Translations under genes and position numbers: made by a program | The notes under the pieces: model-generated | The model's database searches: none | Seen by the model: only the letters and a program-made list of their open reading frames with translations | What the model was told of the DNA's origin: nothing | Source of the DNA: Coprosoma sp963660615 | GTDB lineage: Bacteria; Bacillota_I; Bacilli_A; RF39; UBA660 | Assembly (NCBI GenBank): GCA_963660615.1 | Contig: CAVKYE010000010.1 | Span: 1 to 44,908, forward strand | Reading direction: 5' to 3' | DNA length: 44,908 nt | Shown: piece after piece, positions 33,102-41,321 of the stretch | Layout: every line of letters begins with the position of its first letter | Numbering within the stretch: the stretch's first letter is position 1

Positions 33102-33500
33102 ATGAAACTGCTAAAGAAAATATACGGTCCTTTATGGCTATTATTAGAAATACTTACACTTAACCTATCAGTATTTTATCTAGGAAAACTGTTAAACGTT
33201 TACAAAAAAGGCGAGTGGTATACAAAATGGTATTACTGGGTTTTAGGCTTCATCTTTGGAATAATACCAGGTTTACTTATGCTTTTTATATTAAATATGA
33301 TAATAACCATGAGAGTATGTGAAAAACTAGATGTCAAAGGAAAAGAAATATACTCACTTCCATACCCATGGATACTTTGTATAATCATTCCATTTGTAGG
33401 CTGGACACTATTCATAGTGCTTTACATATATACCCACCTATGGTATATAATAAATCTCACAAAAGGAAACGCAGAAAAATATATAAATATAAAAAAATAG
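33102..33500 (+). CDS. Small polytopic membrane protein next to the Flp-like pilin
   Basis: A 132-aa protein with about three membrane spans (roughly 8-28, 45-68 and 88-115) and aromatic-rich loops (GEWYTKWYYWVLGF). CGGAGG is upstream, and it shares the pilin promoter. No family recognised; it may assist the pilin-like peptide or be unrelated. A strong terminator follows. Confidence 0.65.
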   Translation: MKLLKKIYGPLWLLLEILTLNLSVFYLGKLLNVYKKGEWYTKWYYWVLGFIFGIIPGLLMLFILNMIITMRVCEKLDVKGKEIYSLPYPWILCIIIPFVGWTLFIVLYIYTHLWYIINLTKGNAEKYINIKK

Positions 33501-33523
33501 TTCATTACAGTTACTATTTTTTT
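33491..33523 (+). terminator. Terminator of the Flp-like pilin operon
   Basis: An 11-bp stem (33491-33501 with 33513-33523) with an 11-base loop and a T-rich 3' arm. A -10-like TATACT at 33534 follows for nusB. Confidence 0.75.
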
Positions 33524-33555
33524 ATATTTATGTTATACTTTTAAAGGTGATGAAA

Positions 33556-33963
33556 ATGCAAACAAATAGAAGTGAACTTAGAAAATTATGTATGACAATC
33601 TTATATCAAATAGAAATATATCAAAAAAACAAAATATCATATGAAATAAACGATGTTATAAACGAAGTATTAGAGGTAGATAATGAATTTGTTAAAGAAA
33701 TCGTCTATGGTGTAACCACATACAAAGAAGAAATTGATAAAAAAGCCAACCAATATTTAGAAGGCTGGACTATAGATAGATTAGGAACAACCGATAAAGC
33801 CATTATCAGAATGGCAATATTTGAATTACTATACACAAAAACCCCAGAAGTAGTTGTTATAAACGAAGCCATAGAACTCGCTAAAAATTATAGCGATGAT
33901 GACGTTCGTAAAATGATAAACGGAATTTTAGATAAAATTTACCATGAAAAAGTAGGTGAGTAA
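33556..33963 (+). CDS. nusB: Transcription antitermination factor NusB
   Basis: A 135-aa all-helical RNA-binding protein that with NusE/S10 binds boxA of rRNA leaders. It has the N-terminal RSELRKLCMTILYQIEIYQ, and GWTIDRLGTTDKAIIRMAIF and VVINEAIELAKNYS later. The start is the ATG at 33556 after AAAGGTGAT; the upstream GTG/ATG at 33547/33550 lie in that site. xseA starts immediately after its stop codon. Confidence 0.93.
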   Translation: MQTNRSELRKLCMTILYQIEIYQKNKISYEINDVINEVLEVDNEFVKEIVYGVTTYKEEIDKKANQYLEGWTIDRLGTTDKAIIRMAIFELLYTKTPEVVVINEAIELAKNYSDDDVRKMINGILDKIYHEKVGE

Positions 33964-35247
33964 ATGGACGACAAATACTTAACTGTAACCGCCATAACCA
34001 GATATCTGAAAGCCAAATTTGACTTAGATAACAATCTAAAAATTGTTTTTTTAAAAGGAGAAATTTCAAACTTTAAAGCTCACACATCAGGTCATTTATA
34101 TTTCTCTATCAAAGATGAAAATAGTAAAATAAATGCCATCATGTTTAGTAGAAATGCAAGCAAACTAGACTTTAAGCCAATAGATGGTACCAAAGTTTTA
34201 GTTACAGGTCGTATAAGTGTATATGAACAAACAGGAAACTACCAAATATACATAGATCAAATGATAGAAGACGGCGTCGGAAATTTGTACATAGCCTTCG
34301 AAAAACTAAAAAAAGAACTAGGAAAAGAAGGACTATTTGAAAAAGAACACAAAAAGCCAATACCCAAAGTTCCCAAAACCGTAGGTGTTATAACTGCATC
34401 AACCGGAGCCGCCATTAGAGACATTTTAACAACCATCAAAAGAAGATTCCCAATATGTCAAATAATCCTATTCCCAACCCTAGTTCAAGGAGAAAACGCT
34501 AAAAATGATATCGTAAAAAACATAAAAAGAGCTGAAAACTATAACCTTGATGTTTTAATCTTAGGACGTGGAGGAGGTTCCATCGAAGACTTATGGCCTT
34601 TCAATGAAGAAATAGTTGCAAGAGCTATTTATAACTGTAAAATACCAACCATAAGTGCCGTAGGACACGAAGTAGATTTCACCATAAGCGACTTTGTATC
34701 AGACCTAAGAGCTCCAACTCCAACCGCTGCTGCCGAAATGGCTGTACCAAACCTAATCGATTTAATAAAAGAAATAGAGCAATATAAAATAAGATTAAAA
34801 GAAGCCATCTGCAAAAAAGTAAACTTTCAAAAATTATACTTAGACACCTTAAAAAATTCATTTGTAATTAAAAGCCCAATGATCATGTATGAAAACAAAA
34901 AACAAAGACTAGATTTAATAAATGATAAAATAAATGAATTAATAAAAAAGAAAATCCAAAATTATACCACAAAAATAGAACTTTTAAAAAATAGTTACAT
35001 ATTTAAAGAACCAAAAACCATATACAAAGAAGAAGAAACAAAACTAAAAAATATAATCAATAGTTTAGAATTATTAAATCCACTAAAAGTATTAAATAGA
35101 GGCTACAGCATTACCTATAGTGAAGGAAAAACCGTAAAAAGCATAAAAGACGTAAAAGACAAAATCGAAGTGAAAATTAAGGATGGCAAAATAATTGCCA
35201 AAGTAGAGAAAGTAGAGGATAATAATGGAAAAGAAATTCGAAGATAA
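33964..35247 (+). CDS. xseA: Exodeoxyribonuclease VII large subunit
   Basis: A 427-aa catalytic subunit degrading single-stranded DNA. An N-terminal OB fold (about 1-100, FLKGEISNFKAHTSGHLYFS) is followed by the catalytic core with KTVGVITASTGAAIRDILTT, the Gly-rich ILGRGGGSIEDLWPFN and SAVGHEVDFTISDFV, then a long coiled-coil tail. AGGTGAG overlaps the end of nusB. It overlaps xseB by 23 bases, ensuring coupled synthesis of the two subunits. Confidence 0.96.
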   Translation: MDDKYLTVTAITRYLKAKFDLDNNLKIVFLKGEISNFKAHTSGHLYFSIKDENSKINAIMFSRNASKLDFKPIDGTKVLVTGRISVYEQTGNYQIYIDQMIEDGVGNLYIAFEKLKKELGKEGLFEKEHKKPIPKVPKTVGVITASTGAAIRDILTTIKRRFPICQIILFPTLVQGENAKNDIVKNIKRAENYNLDVLILGRGGGSIEDLWPFNEEIVARAIYNCKIPTISAVGHEVDFTISDFVSDLRAPTPTAAAEMAVPNLIDLIKEIEQYKIRLKEAICKKVNFQKLYLDTLKNSFVIKSPMIMYENKKQRLDLINDKINELIKKKIQNYTTKIELLKNSYIFKEPKTIYKEEETKLKNIINSLELLNPLKVLNRGYSITYSEGKTVKSIKDVKDKIEVKIKDGKIIAKVEKVEDNNGKEIRR

Positions 35248-35443
35248 AATAAAAGAACTAGAAGAATTAATAAACACCCTAGAAAACGGAGATATTTCAT
35301 TAGATGATTCAATAAACAAATACACAGAAGCTATGAAACTAGTTAAAGAATGTGATGAAGAATTAAAAGAAATAGAAAACAAAGTAAATAAAATAGTAAT
35401 GGAAGACGGAAGTCTAGAAGACCTTAAAGACACTAACGAATAG
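35225..35443 (+). CDS. xseB: Exodeoxyribonuclease VII small subunit
   Basis: A 72-aa two-helix protein that wraps the XseA coiled coil. The signature FEDKIKELEELINTLENGDI and SLDDSINKYTEAMKLVKEC is clear. The start lies inside xseA with AGAGGA upstream, and the gene ends in a terminator. Confidence 0.93.
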   Translation: MEKKFEDKIKELEELINTLENGDISLDDSINKYTEAMKLVKECDEELKEIENKVNKIVMEDGSLEDLKDTNE

Positions 35444-35452
35444 TGTTTTTCT
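35430..35452 (+). terminator. Terminator of nusB-xseA-xseB
   Basis: ACACTA/TAGTGT 6-bp stem (35430-35435 with 35441-35446) followed by TTTTTCTC. Confidence 0.6.
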
Positions 35453-35453
35453 C

Positions 35454-35482
35454 TTGACTAAAATCAGGATTTTATCTATAAT
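35454..35482 (+). promoter_or_regulatory. Native promoter of the prepilin gene displaced by IS copy 2
   Basis: TTGACT (35454-35459), 17-bp spacer, TATAAT (35477-35482). It is followed by GGTGA at 35489-35493, the Shine-Dalgarno half-site at which the IS inserted. The matching ATG is now at 37173. Confidence 0.75.
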
Positions 35483-35577
35483 TAAAATGGTGATAGTCTG
35501 AAAACAAAAAATAAATTTACTTTATAAAATTAAGTAAAAAAGGGCAGACTTCCCCTTACCCCAAAGAAAGTCAAAAA

Positions 35578-36864
35578 TTAAACAGGTAATTTGTTGGCAT
35601 TCTGATTAATTAATTCAATTAATTCTTCTGATGTAAGCCCTAAAGATAATAATTGTTTAAATGATTGATTGAAATTATTTTTAGTGAATTTAATTCTATC
35701 TTGAATTGGTGTTTCAACGGATGCTAAATCAGTAGGATTCCAAACCTCACCAGTTTCAAACATATAATAAATAGCAACTAAAATTTTTCTAGCAATTGCA
35801 ATATAGGCACGTTTCTTACCACGGCGTTTAGATATTTTCTCAAACTTCTTTGCATAGTAAGAATTGGTTTTATCTTTAACAGCACAATGTGCGACCTCAA
35901 CTAAATAAGGTTTAAGATAAACACCAGCACGAGAAATTTTAACAGATTTTTTCTTACCAGCAGATTCATTACAGCCAGGAGCAAGACCAGCCCAAGAAGT
36001 AAGACGATAATGTGATTTAAATTGAGACATGTCATTACTAATTTCGGATAAAATACCAATTGCAGAATTTCTTTTAATACCAGGGATAGTACAAAGTAAA
36101 TCAATGTAAGGTTCATAAGGTAAAACCAAAGTATCAATTATATCATTTAACTTAATTATTTGATCATTAATATAATCAATATGATCTTTGACAATATTAA
36201 TTCTTAGTTTTTGTTCGTGAGTAAGTTGAATTCCATTAATAGAAGACAAGATATCATCATGAGAAGATTTGCAATTTTTACGCAAACAACTTATAATATC
36301 ATCATCTGAGAAATTGTCATTGTTTAAAATGACATTAATGATTGATTGTGATGATTTACCGAAGATATCAGAGAAAACCATATCTAGTTTGCAATTACTA
36401 ACAGTAAGAGCATTAGTAAATCTATTTTTCTCAGATGATTTGGTATTAGTAAGTTTATAACGGTATCTTGTAAACTCTCTTAAGATTCTAAAATCTTTAG
36501 AAGGAATATAAGACGAACGAACCAATCCCATTTTAAACAAGTCTGCAATCCATTTTGCATCCTTGTTATCGTCTTTTTCACCTTTAATAGCTTTAACCCA
36601 TTTCGGATTAGCAATGACGACATTAGAAATATGATTTTCTAATGCATTGTATACAGGAATGTAATACTTTCCAGTTGATTCCATGCATACATTTTGACAG
36701 TCATTATCAATAAGCCAATTTCTAAATTGGATTAAAGAATTGTTATAAGTGGAAAAGCGTTTTCTTAAATATTTAGGTGTGATGGAAGTTGAGTCACAAA
36801 TGACAGCAACTATAAAAGATTTGTGCACATCAACACCACATGCTTTTGGATAAATAACTTCCAT
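35578..36864 (-). CDS. IS110-family transposase (recombinase), copy 2
   Basis: 428 aa, the same protein sequence as the copy at 25167-26453: DEDD domain (GVDVHK, CMESTGKY), middle coiled coil, and C-terminal domain with the SWAGLAPGCNESAGKK serine motif. Full length with no frameshift, so probably active. Confidence 0.95.
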   Translation of the reverse strand: MEVIYPKACGVDVHKSFIVAVICDSTSITPKYLRKRFSTYNNSLIQFRNWLIDNDCQNVCMESTGKYYIPVYNALENHISNVVIANPKWVKAIKGEKDDNKDAKWIADLFKMGLVRSSYIPSKDFRILREFTRYRYKLTNTKSSEKNRFTNALTVSNCKLDMVFSDIFGKSSQSIINVILNNDNFSDDDIISCLRKNCKSSHDDILSSINGIQLTHEQKLRINIVKDHIDYINDQIIKLNDIIDTLVLPYEPYIDLLCTIPGIKRNSAIGILSEISNDMSQFKSHYRLTSWAGLAPGCNESAGKKKSVKISRAGVYLKPYLVEVAHCAVKDKTNSYYAKKFEKISKRRGKKRAYIAIARKILVAIYYMFETGEVWNPTDLASVETPIQDRIKFTKNNFNQSFKQLLSLGLTSEELIELINQNANKLPV

Positions 36865-36890
36865 AAATAAAACTTCCTTTCAAAATATTT

Positions 36891-37086
36891 TTGAAGGAGT
36901 GCGTTGACTATGTGATTAACACTAAGAATTAACTAAAGTCAATGATTAGTCTACAGCCTTAAAGGACTACTTATGTGTGCTTGAAACAATCACATTTGCA
37001 CTGGTTAATATGCTGATTTAATCCAAAGAGTTACAGGAAGTCTGCAACTCACCTTACCGTGCTTTGTAGTACACACTCCTTCAAGA
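36891..37086 (-). ncRNA. Candidate bridge RNA of IS copy 2
   Basis: The same sequence as at 26480-26675: terminal 11-bp stem (37084-37074 with 36901-36891), central hairpin and the same four guide-like words. Its promoter (TTGAAC-17-TATAAT) lies at 37120-37092 on the minus strand. Both copies therefore specify the same target. Confidence 0.7.
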
Positions 37087-37172
37087 ACTGTATTATAAAT
37101 ATAAAATAAATTTTGTTCAAGTTTTCATCACTATGTGTGCCTTGAACGAAGAGAAAGGAATGGATGGTTAAT

Positions 37173-37574
37173 ATGAAAAATGCATTTACATTAATAGAAC
37201 TATTAGGAGTTATAGCCTTACTAGGAATACTTGCTCTAATTGCTGTACCAATAGTAGACTCATCTCTTAACAAAAGCAAAGAAAACCTAGCAAGTACCCA
37301 AGAAAAACAAATAATCAAAGGTGCTAAAGATATGTTCTCTGAACATCTAAAATGCCTTCCAAATAGTGGAAAAACTTGTGACCTATCATGTGCAAATTGC
37401 GGCTCAAGCAAAACAACCTGTCAAATCCCTGTAACATGTCTTCAAGAAAAAGGATACGTTGACATAGACTTAAAAAATCCAAAAACCGGTGAAGAATATA
37501 GTGTAGCCTCATATGTAGAAGTAACCCAAAATGATAATAACTTTAAATATAAATTTGTAGATGAAGAAAATTAA
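37173..37574 (+). CDS. Type IV prepilin-like protein displaced by IS copy 2
   Basis: A 133-aa protein beginning MKNAFTLIELLGVIALLGIL: prepilin leader with Ala before the cut, Phe +1 and Glu +5, followed by a hydrophobic helix and a small pilin head with six or so Cys (CLPNSGKTCDLSCANCG) and a late CLQEKGYVDIDLKNPKTGEEY motif shared with the 2234-4045 protein. The native start is the ATG at 37173. The element offers an in-frame ATG at 37164 behind AAAGGA, adding Met-Val-Asn ahead of the leader. Promoter and ribosome-binding site are cut off by the IS, so pilin expression is probably altered. Confidence 0.85.
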   Translation: MKNAFTLIELLGVIALLGILALIAVPIVDSSLNKSKENLASTQEKQIIKGAKDMFSEHLKCLPNSGKTCDLSCANCGSSKTTCQIPVTCLQEKGYVDIDLKNPKTGEEYSVASYVEVTQNDNNFKYKFVDEEN

Positions 37575-37596
37575 TTAAAAACCTTAGGAGAAAAAT

Positions 37597-38412
37597 ATGA
37601 AACTATCTAATATGCAAATAGTAGGATTAATAACCATAATTGTTATAATTTTTATAATCTATGGAGTATTTTCCTTAATTCAAAAAAACAAACCAGCCAA
37701 AATAGACTATTTAACCTATACCAAAGAAGAAATCGAAATAAAATTAAATGAAAGCTATATAGAATACGTTGAAGTTGGCGAAGACTATGAAGAAAAAGGA
37801 GCCACCGCCAAATATAAAAATAACAAATTAAAAGTAATTATAACATATTATAAAGATGGAAAAAGAGTATCCCAAATAGACACCAGTAAAATAGGAACCT
37901 ACCAGGTAAAGTATACTGCCATCACCAAATATAAAAAAACAAAATCAGTATATAAAACTGTAATCATAAACGATACAAAATCGCCAACGTTAATTGTCCC
38001 CGAAAATCAAACCATAACCGCCAGTGAAGCCTTAGCATTCGACTTAGAAAATGGTGTAATAGTTAACGATAACTCCGGAACAGCCACCTTAACATATGAT
38101 AGCACATTATCATCTATAAATGGAAACCATATAATAACATACACAGCAACCGATAAAACCGGAAACAAAACTACAAAAAAAAGACTAATAAAAGTAACAT
38201 CAGGAATCGTCTTTGAAAAAAACAACGAAACAGTAAAAATAACCTTTCCTAAATCAGATAACTACACATATAGCTATAGTTTAGATAATGGATATACCTT
38301 CATTCCTTGTGAAAAAGTAACAGAAGTACCTTTAAAAAAAGGTAGCATAATTGCTACAGTAAAAGAAAATGAAAAAACAATAATATCAAATAGTTATACA
38401 AAAAAAATATAA
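37597..38412 (+). CDS. Membrane-anchored protein with DUF5011-type Ig-like domains
   Basis: A 271-aa protein with an N-terminal span (about 7-28) and an extracellular part with two Ig-like/DUF5011 domains: the first with IEYVEVGEDYEEKGATAKY and IGTYQVKYTA, the second with SALTASEALAF-like residues and NHIITYTATDKTGNKT. A third beta module follows. TAGGAGA lies upstream; it is 22 bases after the prepilin gene and so in its operon. It resembles the Ig modules of the 4089-6086 protein, suggesting both belong to one pilus or surface system. No sorting signal is seen. Confidence 0.75.
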   Translation: MKLSNMQIVGLITIIVIIFIIYGVFSLIQKNKPAKIDYLTYTKEEIEIKLNESYIEYVEVGEDYEEKGATAKYKNNKLKVIITYYKDGKRVSQIDTSKIGTYQVKYTAITKYKKTKSVYKTVIINDTKSPTLIVPENQTITASEALAFDLENGVIVNDNSGTATLTYDSTLSSINGNHIITYTATDKTGNKTTKKRLIKVTSGIVFEKNNETVKITFPKSDNYTYSYSLDNGYTFIPCEKVTEVPLKKGSIIATVKENEKTIISNSYTKKI

Positions 38413-38431
38413 GAGAAAATCTTATATTTTT
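38403..38431. terminator. Bidirectional terminator between Ig-like gene and lexA
   Basis: A perfect 11-bp stem (38403-38413 with 38421-38431) with A and T tails, between convergent genes; it contains the plus-strand stop and the end of lexA. Confidence 0.8.
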
Positions 38432-39039
38432 CTATATAATCCAATAGCCTTGCCTAAAATAGTTACATTATTTAAAATGATTGGTTCCATCGTATCATTT
38501 TCAGGTTGTAATCTAAAATGATTACTTTCTTTATAAAATGTTTTTAAAGTAACTTCATTATCATCAGTCATAGCCACAACAATTTCACCATTTCTCGCAC
38601 TATTTTTTCTTTCAACAATAACAATATCACTATCGAAAATCCCTGCATTAATCATACTACATCCGCTAACTTTCAAAGTAAAAACCTCTTTACCCTTTGG
38701 AAGTAAATAAGAAGGTAAACTAAAAAATTCATCGGGCATTTCAATAGCTTCAATAGGAGAACCCGCCGTAATCTTTCCTAGCAAAGGCACCTTAACCGTT
38801 TCATCACTACCTTTGTCAAACTCATTATCAACAAGTAGTTCAATAGCCCTATTTTTAGAATTATCTTTACGAATAAATCCTTTTTTTTCTAAATTTTTAA
38901 GATGAGCATGAATAGTTGCCGGTGAAGAAATATCTAGAGCTTTACCTATCTCCCTAACCGTTGGGGGATACCCATGAGAAACAATGTAAGATTTTACAAA
39001 ATTTAAAACATCATTTTGACGACTTGTAAGTTTTTCCAT
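38422..39039 (-). CDS. lexA: SOS repressor LexA
   Basis: A 205-aa repressor. The N-terminal winged helix (PPTVREIGKALDISSPATI) is followed by the cleavage site Ala-Gly in KITAGSPIE and the S24 peptidase domain with Ser in KVSGCSMINAGI and Lys in DNEVTLKTFYK. RecA-stimulated self-cleavage releases SOS genes. The usual GDSM is GCSM here. AAGGAGG precedes the start. Two LexA boxes and a promoter lie in the divergent region, so it is autoregulated. Gene order with tkt and yneF matches Bacillus. Confidence 0.96.
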   Translation of the reverse strand: MEKLTSRQNDVLNFVKSYIVSHGYPPTVREIGKALDISSPATIHAHLKNLEKKGFIRKDNSKNRAIELLVDNEFDKGSDETVKVPLLGKITAGSPIEAIEMPDEFFSLPSYLLPKGKEVFTLKVSGCSMINAGIFDSDIVIVERKNSARNGEIVVAMTDDNEVTLKTFYKESNHFRLQPENDTMEPIILNNVTILGKAIGLYRKI

Positions 39040-39064
39040 AAAGACCTCCTTTTTTTCTAATTAT

Positions 39065-39093
39065 ATGTTAACATACAATTAAAAAAAAGTCAA
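39065..39093 (-). promoter_or_regulatory. Promoter of lexA
   Basis: Minus strand: TTGACT (39093-39088), 17-bp spacer, TAACAT (39070-39065). The LexA box at 39091-39104 covers its -35. Confidence 0.55.
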
Positions 39094-39104
39094 ACATTTG
39101 TTTG
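39091..39104. promoter_or_regulatory. LexA box 2 (lexA side)
   Basis: CAAACATTTGTTTG matches the Bacillus SOS box CGAACATATGTTCG at 11 of 14 positions and is itself palindromic at its arms. Confidence 0.75.
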
Positions 39105-39111
39105 AAAACCC

Positions 39112-39140
39112 TTGACACGAATATTTGTTCGTGTTAAGAT
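39112..39140 (+). promoter_or_regulatory. SOS promoter of the 43-aa peptide gene
   Basis: Consensus TTGACA (39112-39117), 17-bp spacer, TAAGAT (39135-39140). The spacer is occupied by LexA box 1, so LexA would occlude RNA polymerase. Confidence 0.8.
39118..39131. promoter_or_regulatory. LexA box 1 (yneA side)
   Basis: CGAATATTTGTTCG matches the Bacillus SOS box at 12 of 14 positions with both CGAA/TTCG arms intact. Confidence 0.85.
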
Positions 39141-39159
39141 GTATTTGGAGGTAGATAGT

Positions 39160-39291
39160 ATGGAAATAATAAAAAACAAACCAACAATAATCTTAATAAT
39201 AATGATAATTCTAGTTGCATATATAGGAGGTATAAGCAGTAAACACTTAAAAAACGAAAATATGTCAGCAGTGCATCAAAGTACACTTTAA
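39160..39291 (+). CDS. 43-aa LexA-controlled single-pass peptide at the yneA position
   Basis: Encodes a short head (MEIIKNK), one membrane span (TIILIIMIILVAYIGGI) and a polar tail of 18 residues. TTTGGAGG is correctly spaced upstream. It has a consensus promoter with a LexA box in the spacer, is divergent from lexA and is followed by tkt and yneF, exactly where B. subtilis has yneA, a single-pass SOS inhibitor of division. It lacks the LysM domain of YneA and is far shorter. A role as SOS-induced division inhibitor, like YneA or SosA, is inferred from position and regulation only. Confidence 0.7.
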   Translation: MEIIKNKPTIILIIMIILVAYIGGISSKHLKNENMSAVHQSTL

Positions 39292-39338
39292 TTATAAGTA
39301 AAAATTTGTTATAATATTCTTAGAATAAGAGGGATAAC

Positions 39339-41264
39339 ATGGATAAAGAAATTATTGCAAATTTAAAATCACTAGGAATTGATATGATAAACAAAGCAGG
39401 AAGTGGTCATCCAGGAATTGTATTATCAGCAGCTCCAATAATATATACCATTTATGCTAATCACATGAATGTAAATGTTAATGATTCATCATGGATGAAT
39501 AGAGATCGTTTTGTATTATCAGCAGGCCATGGTTCTGCATTATTATATGCTTGTTTGTATATGGCAGGATTCCTAGACTTAAAAGGCCTAAAAGAATTTA
39601 GACGTTTGGGTTCAAAAACCCCAGGACATCCAGAATACCAAACAACAAAAGGTGTAGATGTAAGCACTGGCCCACTTGGTCAAGGTCTTGCTACTGCCGT
39701 GGGTCTTGCCATCGGTGAAAAAAAATTACAAACAAAATTTGATAATAAAATAATTAATTACAACATATATGTATTATGTGGTGATGGTGATCTCATGGAG
39801 GGAATAAGCTATGAATCCGCATCCTTAGCTGGAACTTTAAAATTAGATAACCTAATAGTTTTGTATGATTCAAACAATATATCCTTAGATGGATCTACTG
39901 AAAACACTTTTACCGAAAATGTCCGTGAACGCTTCGATTCATTTGGGTGGTTTACAACTCTTGTAAAAGATGGAACCAAACCAGAAGAAATAGATAAAGC
40001 AATAAATAGAGCAAAAAAAAGTGGCTTACCTTCTTTAATTGAAGTAAAGACCATATTGGGGAAAGGTTCTATAAACGAAGGAACAAACATAGTCCATGGA
40101 AAACCTTTAAACAAAGAAGATATAAAAAACTTAAAAGCCAAGCTAAACATTCCAGACGAAGAATTTTACATAAATGATAAAGCTATAGCTAAATTTAGAG
40201 AATATATAGAAAAACGTTCAAATGAAAAATACAACACATGGAATAATTATTATAAACAAATCATTAATCAAGAAGAAATCTTAAAATTTAAAAACAAAAT
40301 CATTGAATTTAAATATGATGACAAAAATTTTTTAAAATGTAAAAAAGAATCAACTAGAGAAAGCAACTCAAAAATATTAAATTTTCTAGCAAGCGCTTCA
40401 GATCTTTTATTTGGTGGAAGTGCCGATGTTGCCAGTTCTACCAAAACTTATATAAAAGAAAAAGGTATTTTTACTAAAGATAATTATAGTGGGAGTAATA
40501 TAATGTTTGGAGTAAGAGAACACGCTATGGGTGCTATATTAAATGGGCTTGCACTTTCAGGCTTTTTACCATTTGGCAGTACTTTTCTAGCGTTTTCCGA
40601 TTACTTAAAACCAGCAATCAGAATGAGTGCTCTTATGAATCTCCCAGTAACATATATTTTTACTCACGATTCTATTCATAATAGTGAAGATGGTCCAACC
40701 CACGAACCCATAGAACAACTCGCATCATTGAGACTAATTCCAAACCTTAAAGTATATAGACCAGCTGACTTCAACGAAACCTTAGGAGCTTGGAAAGCCA
40801 TATTAACTCTTCATAGTCCAAGTGCTTTAATACTATCAAAAAAAGAAATACCAAATTTAAATAATACTAATCCCGAAAAAGTTTTATATGGAGGCTACAT
40901 TGTCAAAAAAGAAAACGCATTCCCAGACGCTATATTAATTTCAACTGGTATAGAAGTAAGTACCTGTATAAATATTGCTAAAAAACTAGAAAATAAAGGA
41001 TATAATATTAGAGTTGTAAGTATGCCATGCATATCACTATTCAAACAAACAAATAAGAAATATCAAAATCAAATACTTCCAGTTGGTATAAAAAAATTCT
41101 TTATAGAGCCTTCATGTAAAGAGGATCTTAGAGATTTTGTAACAAACGAAAAATACCTAATAACTGTAAACGAATTTGGTTATAGTGGAAATGAAAAAGA
41201 AGTTTTGAAAAAAATGAACTTCAGTGAAGAAAAAATTTTAAATAGAATAGAAGAATTATTATAA
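39339..41264 (+). CDS. tkt: Transketolase
   Basis: A 641-aa TPP enzyme moving two-carbon units in the pentose phosphate pathway. The N-terminal NKAGSGHPGIVLSAAPIIY, the TPP motif VLCGDGDLMEGISYESAS...YDSNNISLDG, the pyrimidine domain (GSADVASSTKTYI, FGVREHAMGAILNGLALSG, THDSIHNSEDGPTHEPIEQL) and the C-terminal domain are all present. Slightly shorter than the usual 660 aa. AGAGGGAT lies upstream, and TATAAT at 39310-39315 is a likely -10. Position before yneF matches Bacillus. Confidence 0.97.
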   Translation: MDKEIIANLKSLGIDMINKAGSGHPGIVLSAAPIIYTIYANHMNVNVNDSSWMNRDRFVLSAGHGSALLYACLYMAGFLDLKGLKEFRRLGSKTPGHPEYQTTKGVDVSTGPLGQGLATAVGLAIGEKKLQTKFDNKIINYNIYVLCGDGDLMEGISYESASLAGTLKLDNLIVLYDSNNISLDGSTENTFTENVRERFDSFGWFTTLVKDGTKPEEIDKAINRAKKSGLPSLIEVKTILGKGSINEGTNIVHGKPLNKEDIKNLKAKLNIPDEEFYINDKAIAKFREYIEKRSNEKYNTWNNYYKQIINQEEILKFKNKIIEFKYDDKNFLKCKKESTRESNSKILNFLASASDLLFGGSADVASSTKTYIKEKGIFTKDNYSGSNIMFGVREHAMGAILNGLALSGFLPFGSTFLAFSDYLKPAIRMSALMNLPVTYIFTHDSIHNSEDGPTHEPIEQLASLRLIPNLKVYRPADFNETLGAWKAILTLHSPSALILSKKEIPNLNNTNPEKVLYGGYIVKKENAFPDAILISTGIEVSTCINIAKKLENKGYNIRVVSMPCISLFKQTNKKYQNQILPVGIKKFFIEPSCKEDLRDFVTNEKYLITVNEFGYSGNEKEVLKKMNFSEEKILNRIEELL

Positions 41265-41269
41265 ACCCC

Positions 41270-41298
41270 TTGAAAAACAGCCATATTTTTAGTAAAAT
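41270..41298 (+). promoter_or_regulatory. Promoter of yneF
   Basis: TTGAAA (41270-41275), 17-bp spacer, TAAAAT (41293-41298). Confidence 0.65.
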
Positions 41299-41321
41299 AC
41301 CTTATAGAAAGGAATGATACC

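Larger units (their letters stand above)
35494..37168 (-). mobile_element. IS110-family insertion sequence, copy 2
   Basis: Identical, as far as I compared, to copy 1 at an offset of 10411 bp. The shared sequence is 35489-37175. The TA core is at 35494-35495 and 37169-37170. The reconstructed empty site is again GGTGA-TA-ATATG, joining the promoter at 35454-35482 to the prepilin start codon at 37173. Perfect identity between copies indicates recent transposition. Confidence 0.85.
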
